Assembly (NCBI GenBank): GCA_003243255.1
Contig: QFQM01000221.1
Coordinates: 1 to 7,154 of the forward strand
Direction of reading: 5' to 3'
DNA length: 7,154 nucleotides
From: Flavobacterium psychrophilum
GTDB lineage: Bacteria > Bacteroidota > Bacteroidia > Flavobacteriales > Flavobacteriaceae
Shown here: piece by piece, positions 5,533 through 7,154 of the stretch
Position numbering within the stretch: position 1 is the stretch's first letter
How the letters are laid out: each line of letters begins with the position of its first letter
Notes under the pieces: model-generated
What the model saw: only the letters and a program-made list of their open reading frames with translations
Told to the model about the DNA's origin: nothing
The model's database searches: none
Made by a program: the position numbers and the translations under genes

Positions 5533-6147
5533 TTAAACAAACTGCATGACAGGGTGGTTCGTTTTATTGAGTTTTTTGGGTAACTGCTTCGTCTTAACTT
5601 CATTGGTGTATTTTTCAAGCACCAGGAGTATATAAGCGAGATAGCCGCCTTCTCCGAATGTATTGCTATCATCAAGCCGGTCTTTGGCATTTAACATTAC
5701 ATCTTTGTCAGATAAGTATCCATCCTCAAATGCAAGTAGAGCGTCGCAATTGAACATGGCAGTAGCGATGTATGATAAATCCTTTCCTAATAATTCTTTC
5801 GCAACCGCCCTGTTAAGATACAGGTAAGCGAAATGAATACCATCATCCAACAGTATTATGCCACCTAAAGAATCTTTAAGGGAAGTAAAGTCCAGGTTCA
5901 ATAACCGATGAGTATCCTTTCGGATAGCAAGGTCAATTGCCTCGTCCAAATAAAGGTGGGTTGCCAGGGGATTGTCTTTTTCCTTTCTGCCAGTCAGGGC
6001 CTTAATCAAAAAATGAAAATTTTGATTATCCTTTGCGAACGTTGCACCTTTTTCGCTAATTCCACCTAACGGTGTTTCTGTTGACCAATGTTTGTCTGAG
6101 ACCTCAATCTTCTTTAGCAAGGCATAATCATCATAAGTTATTTGCAT
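5533..6147 (-). CDS. Unrecognised cytosolic protein (204 aa)
   Basis: I do not recognise the family. The protein has no signal peptide and no membrane helix, and it is rich in Asp, Leu and Lys. It looks largely alpha-helical from about residue 65 to 182: THLYLDEAIDLAIRKDTHRL (63-82), SLGGIILLDDGIHFAYLYLN (93-112), YIATAMFNCDALLAFEDGYL (126-145), and GGYLAYILLVLEKYT (167-181). The tail is basic (KTKQLPKKLNKTNHP). Evenly spaced helix pairs suggest a compact helical bundle, such as those in some immunity proteins or small hypothetical effectors. This is inference. ATG 6147 is the only plausible start. The gene is isolated: the 495 bp upstream are noncoding, and the broken remnant lies directly downstream in the same orientation. 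Confidence 0.68.
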   Translation of the reverse strand: MQITYDDYALLKKIEVSDKHWSTETPLGGISEKGATFAKDNQNFHFLIKALTGRKEKDNPLATHLYLDEAIDLAIRKDTHRLLNLDFTSLKDSLGGIILLDDGIHFAYLYLNRAVAKELLGKDLSYIATAMFNCDALLAFEDGYLSDKDVMLNAKDRLDDSNTFGEGGYLAYILLVLEKYTNEVKTKQLPKKLNKTNHPVMQFV

Positions 6148-6642
6148 AGATCTAAATTTGGGGATGTATTTAAAATAGCTGGACGAATACTTGACAGCTC
6201 TCAGACCGTTACTGCCAATATCAATGCAATGTTATGAGCAAATTACAAATATGCCAAGTGGATTGATACAAATAATTTGCAAATCCGATACCATGCACAT
6301 ATTGATATACTTTCCACTTGTTTGCAGGAGAATACATACTTATTTCGGTTACACATTTTTGCTGTTTGTGTTGGTTGGTCACAACTAATGTGTAATGAAC
6401 ACCTACATGATAAAGTCAAAGGTTTCGGACAGCAGGGTCAATTATTAATCATCATGATCGAATAATAAAGTGATGTTAAACTACCGGCTAAAAAACCAAT
6501 ACACAACTCCCCTGTTAAAAAAATATTGATCACAAATAAGTGCTGTCAAAAATACCGGGTTTTTCCTGTGAGTGATAGGTATTATCCTTAGCCACGAATA
6601 TGTAATTTCGAAATTCTATTATCAAACTAAAATCTTTGAGTC
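6148..6642. other. 495-bp intergenic region, no convincing gene
   Basis: Two overlapping short plus-strand frames (6191-6388, 6277-6465) were examined. They have low-complexity, Cys/His/Ile-rich translations and no family resemblance, and I take them as noise. The region must supply divergent promoters for the 204-aa (minus) and 67-aa (plus) genes. On the minus strand CATATTTG (6253-6246) is one mismatch from the -7 consensus. On the plus strand TAATTTCG (6603-6610) is also one mismatch off, 32 bp before the ATG at 6643. Neither has a clear -33 element. Confidence 0.45.
6238..6280. repeat. Inverted repeat GCAAATTA...TAATTTGC
   Basis: GCAAATTA (6238-6245) and TAATTTGC (6273-6280) are perfect 8-bp inverted arms, separated by 27 bp that contain a -7-like element on the minus strand (6246-6253). 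The arrangement would suit a regulator site flanking the promoter of the 204-aa gene. It is AT-rich and may be chance. Confidence 0.3.
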
Positions 6643-6846
6643 ATGAAAATTAAATCAGAAAGCGCGTCTTCGATCATCATCGACACAAGTAAAACGACCC
6701 CGTCAATAAACCTTCCACCGCAAATGTTCAGGCGTAGTGACAATATGATTCCAATTCTCATTATCAACTCAGAGGTAAATGACTTTCTGCGGGGTAATTT
6801 TAGCGAGGATCAGGAGCAGGTGATAGAAGACATCAACCAGGAGTAA
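6643..6846 (+). CDS. Small unrecognised ORF (67 aa)
   Basis: I recognise no family. The predicted peptide starts MKIKSESASSIIIDTSK, passes through a Pro-containing stretch (NLPPQMFRR, 23-31) and a hydrophobic strand (MIPILIIN, 35-42), and ends in an acidic helix (SEDQEQVIEDINQE). The balanced composition and the clean start and stop support a real small gene more than chance does. It has no Cys, no double-glycine leader and no signal peptide, so nothing points to a secreted peptide or bacteriocin. It could be a small regulatory or partner protein, an antitoxin-sized protein, or a remnant. A weak TAATTTCG (6603-6610) could be its -7 element. It converges on the partial gene at the right edge with only 85 bp between. 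Confidence 0.45.
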   Translation: MKIKSESASSIIIDTSKTTPSINLPPQMFRRSDNMIPILIINSEVNDFLRGNFSEDQEQVIEDINQE

Positions 6847-6931
6847 TTAACCTGCCTTAATGCTTGCTTCGGCCTTATCCTTTTGCATCTAAATCATAAG
6901 AGCCAAAGAAGGAGCAAAGGTTTATTGAAAG

Positions 6932-7154
6932 TTATGATGAGTAAAAATTAAATAGTACAAGTTCAAGCTGTATCAGTTTATTAGGATCATCTGGATGCCG
7001 GAATATGAATGAAAATGATGTATCACGGCGAGGCCCTTTGTATAAATAGCAGAGAGGGTGAGCCTCCAGGACTGAGACGGCCTTTTTCACTAAAGCAGTA
7101 AAGCCAGCTACTGATTTATTAAAAATAAGCAGGGCAGCCTTTTCATCACGCCAG
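6932..7154 (-). CDS. C-terminal 73 residues of an uncharacterised protein (cut by window edge)
   Basis: An open minus-strand frame enters from the right edge and ends in TAA at 6932-6934. It begins WRDEKAALLIFNKS, has a helical middle (TALVKKAVSVLEAHP), and ends FSFIFRHPDDPNKLIQLELV, LFNFYSS. The order 'W-R-D-x-K-x-x-L-L-x-F-N-K', 'HP', 'F-x-F-x-H-x-D-D' and a final alternating hydrophobic strand is one I associate with the conserved C-terminal module of larger uncharacterised bacterial proteins, some of which sit near restriction or defence genes. That link is recollection, not evidence from this window. A catalytic part, if any, lies beyond 7154. No start is visible, so total length is unknown. 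Confidence 0.62.
   Translation of the reverse strand, partial: WRDEKAALLIFNKSVAGFTALVKKAVSVLEAHPLCYLYKGPRRDTSFSFIFRHPDDPNKLIQLELVLFNFYSS

Noticed and set aside
6191..6465. Two overlapping short plus-strand frames in the 495-bp spacer
   Set aside because: They overlap each other in different frames, have Cys/His/Ile-rich low-information translations, and match nothing recognisable.
1..7154. CRISPR array, tRNA, rRNA, or complete insertion sequence
   Set aside because: I saw no regularly spaced repeats, cloverleaf-like sequence, rRNA-like sequence, or transposase bounded by terminal inverted repeats.

Overview
The window looks like a Bacteroidota chromosome, most likely a soil or environmental lineage near Chitinophaga/Chitinophagaceae. 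The pointers are a large exported MG2-type beta-sandwich protein of a kind that phylum carries in many copies, a Bacteroidota-style ImuA N-terminus, a perfect TAnnTTTG promoter element, few Shine-Dalgarno sites, and a low-GC accessory region. No database was searched. All family assignments come from reading the translations.

Layout: (1) Positions 1-145, minus strand: the N-terminal 48 codons of a probable imuA (SOS mutagenesis/translesion cassette), with a promoter and a TTAG/CTAA palindrome cluster upstream. (2) 414-2921, plus strand: an 835-aa secreted MG2/macroglobulin-like protein. (3) 2969-3019: two hairpins sharing an arm between convergent genes. One is a good intrinsic terminator for the minus-strand operon. 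(4) 3058-4589, minus strand: a three-gene set that reads like a piece of a mobile element. Its transcription order is an excisionase-like HTH protein, a 296-bp spacer full of nested complementary arms, a 129-aa single-stranded DNA-binding protein (SSB), and 18 bp later an unrecognised basic 171-aa protein. No integrase, relaxase or transposase is visible.

(5) 4869-6846: a sparsely coding, AT-richer stretch. It holds a 100-aa acidic orphan (plus), a broken tryptophan-rich coding remnant (minus, 5185-5532) with a strong hairpin at the frame break, a 204-aa orphan (minus) and a 67-aa small ORF (plus). The 100- and 204-aa proteins have the size and character of immunity-type proteins, but no toxin is visible and I do not assign that function. 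(6) 6932-7154, minus strand: the last 73 residues of a gene entering from the right edge, recognisable only as a conserved C-terminal module (WRDEKAALLIFNK...FRHPDD) that I associate loosely with uncharacterised, possibly nuclease-type proteins.

The most interesting unexplained signal is the 3982-4277 spacer plus ssb leader. It has several long-range complementary arms, competing local hairpins, a 12-bp-period direct repeat, and an in-frame open leader of 51 codons running into ssb. It could be a structured leader RNA, an attenuator, a transfer-origin-like DNA site or a leader peptide. The sequence alone does not decide between these.
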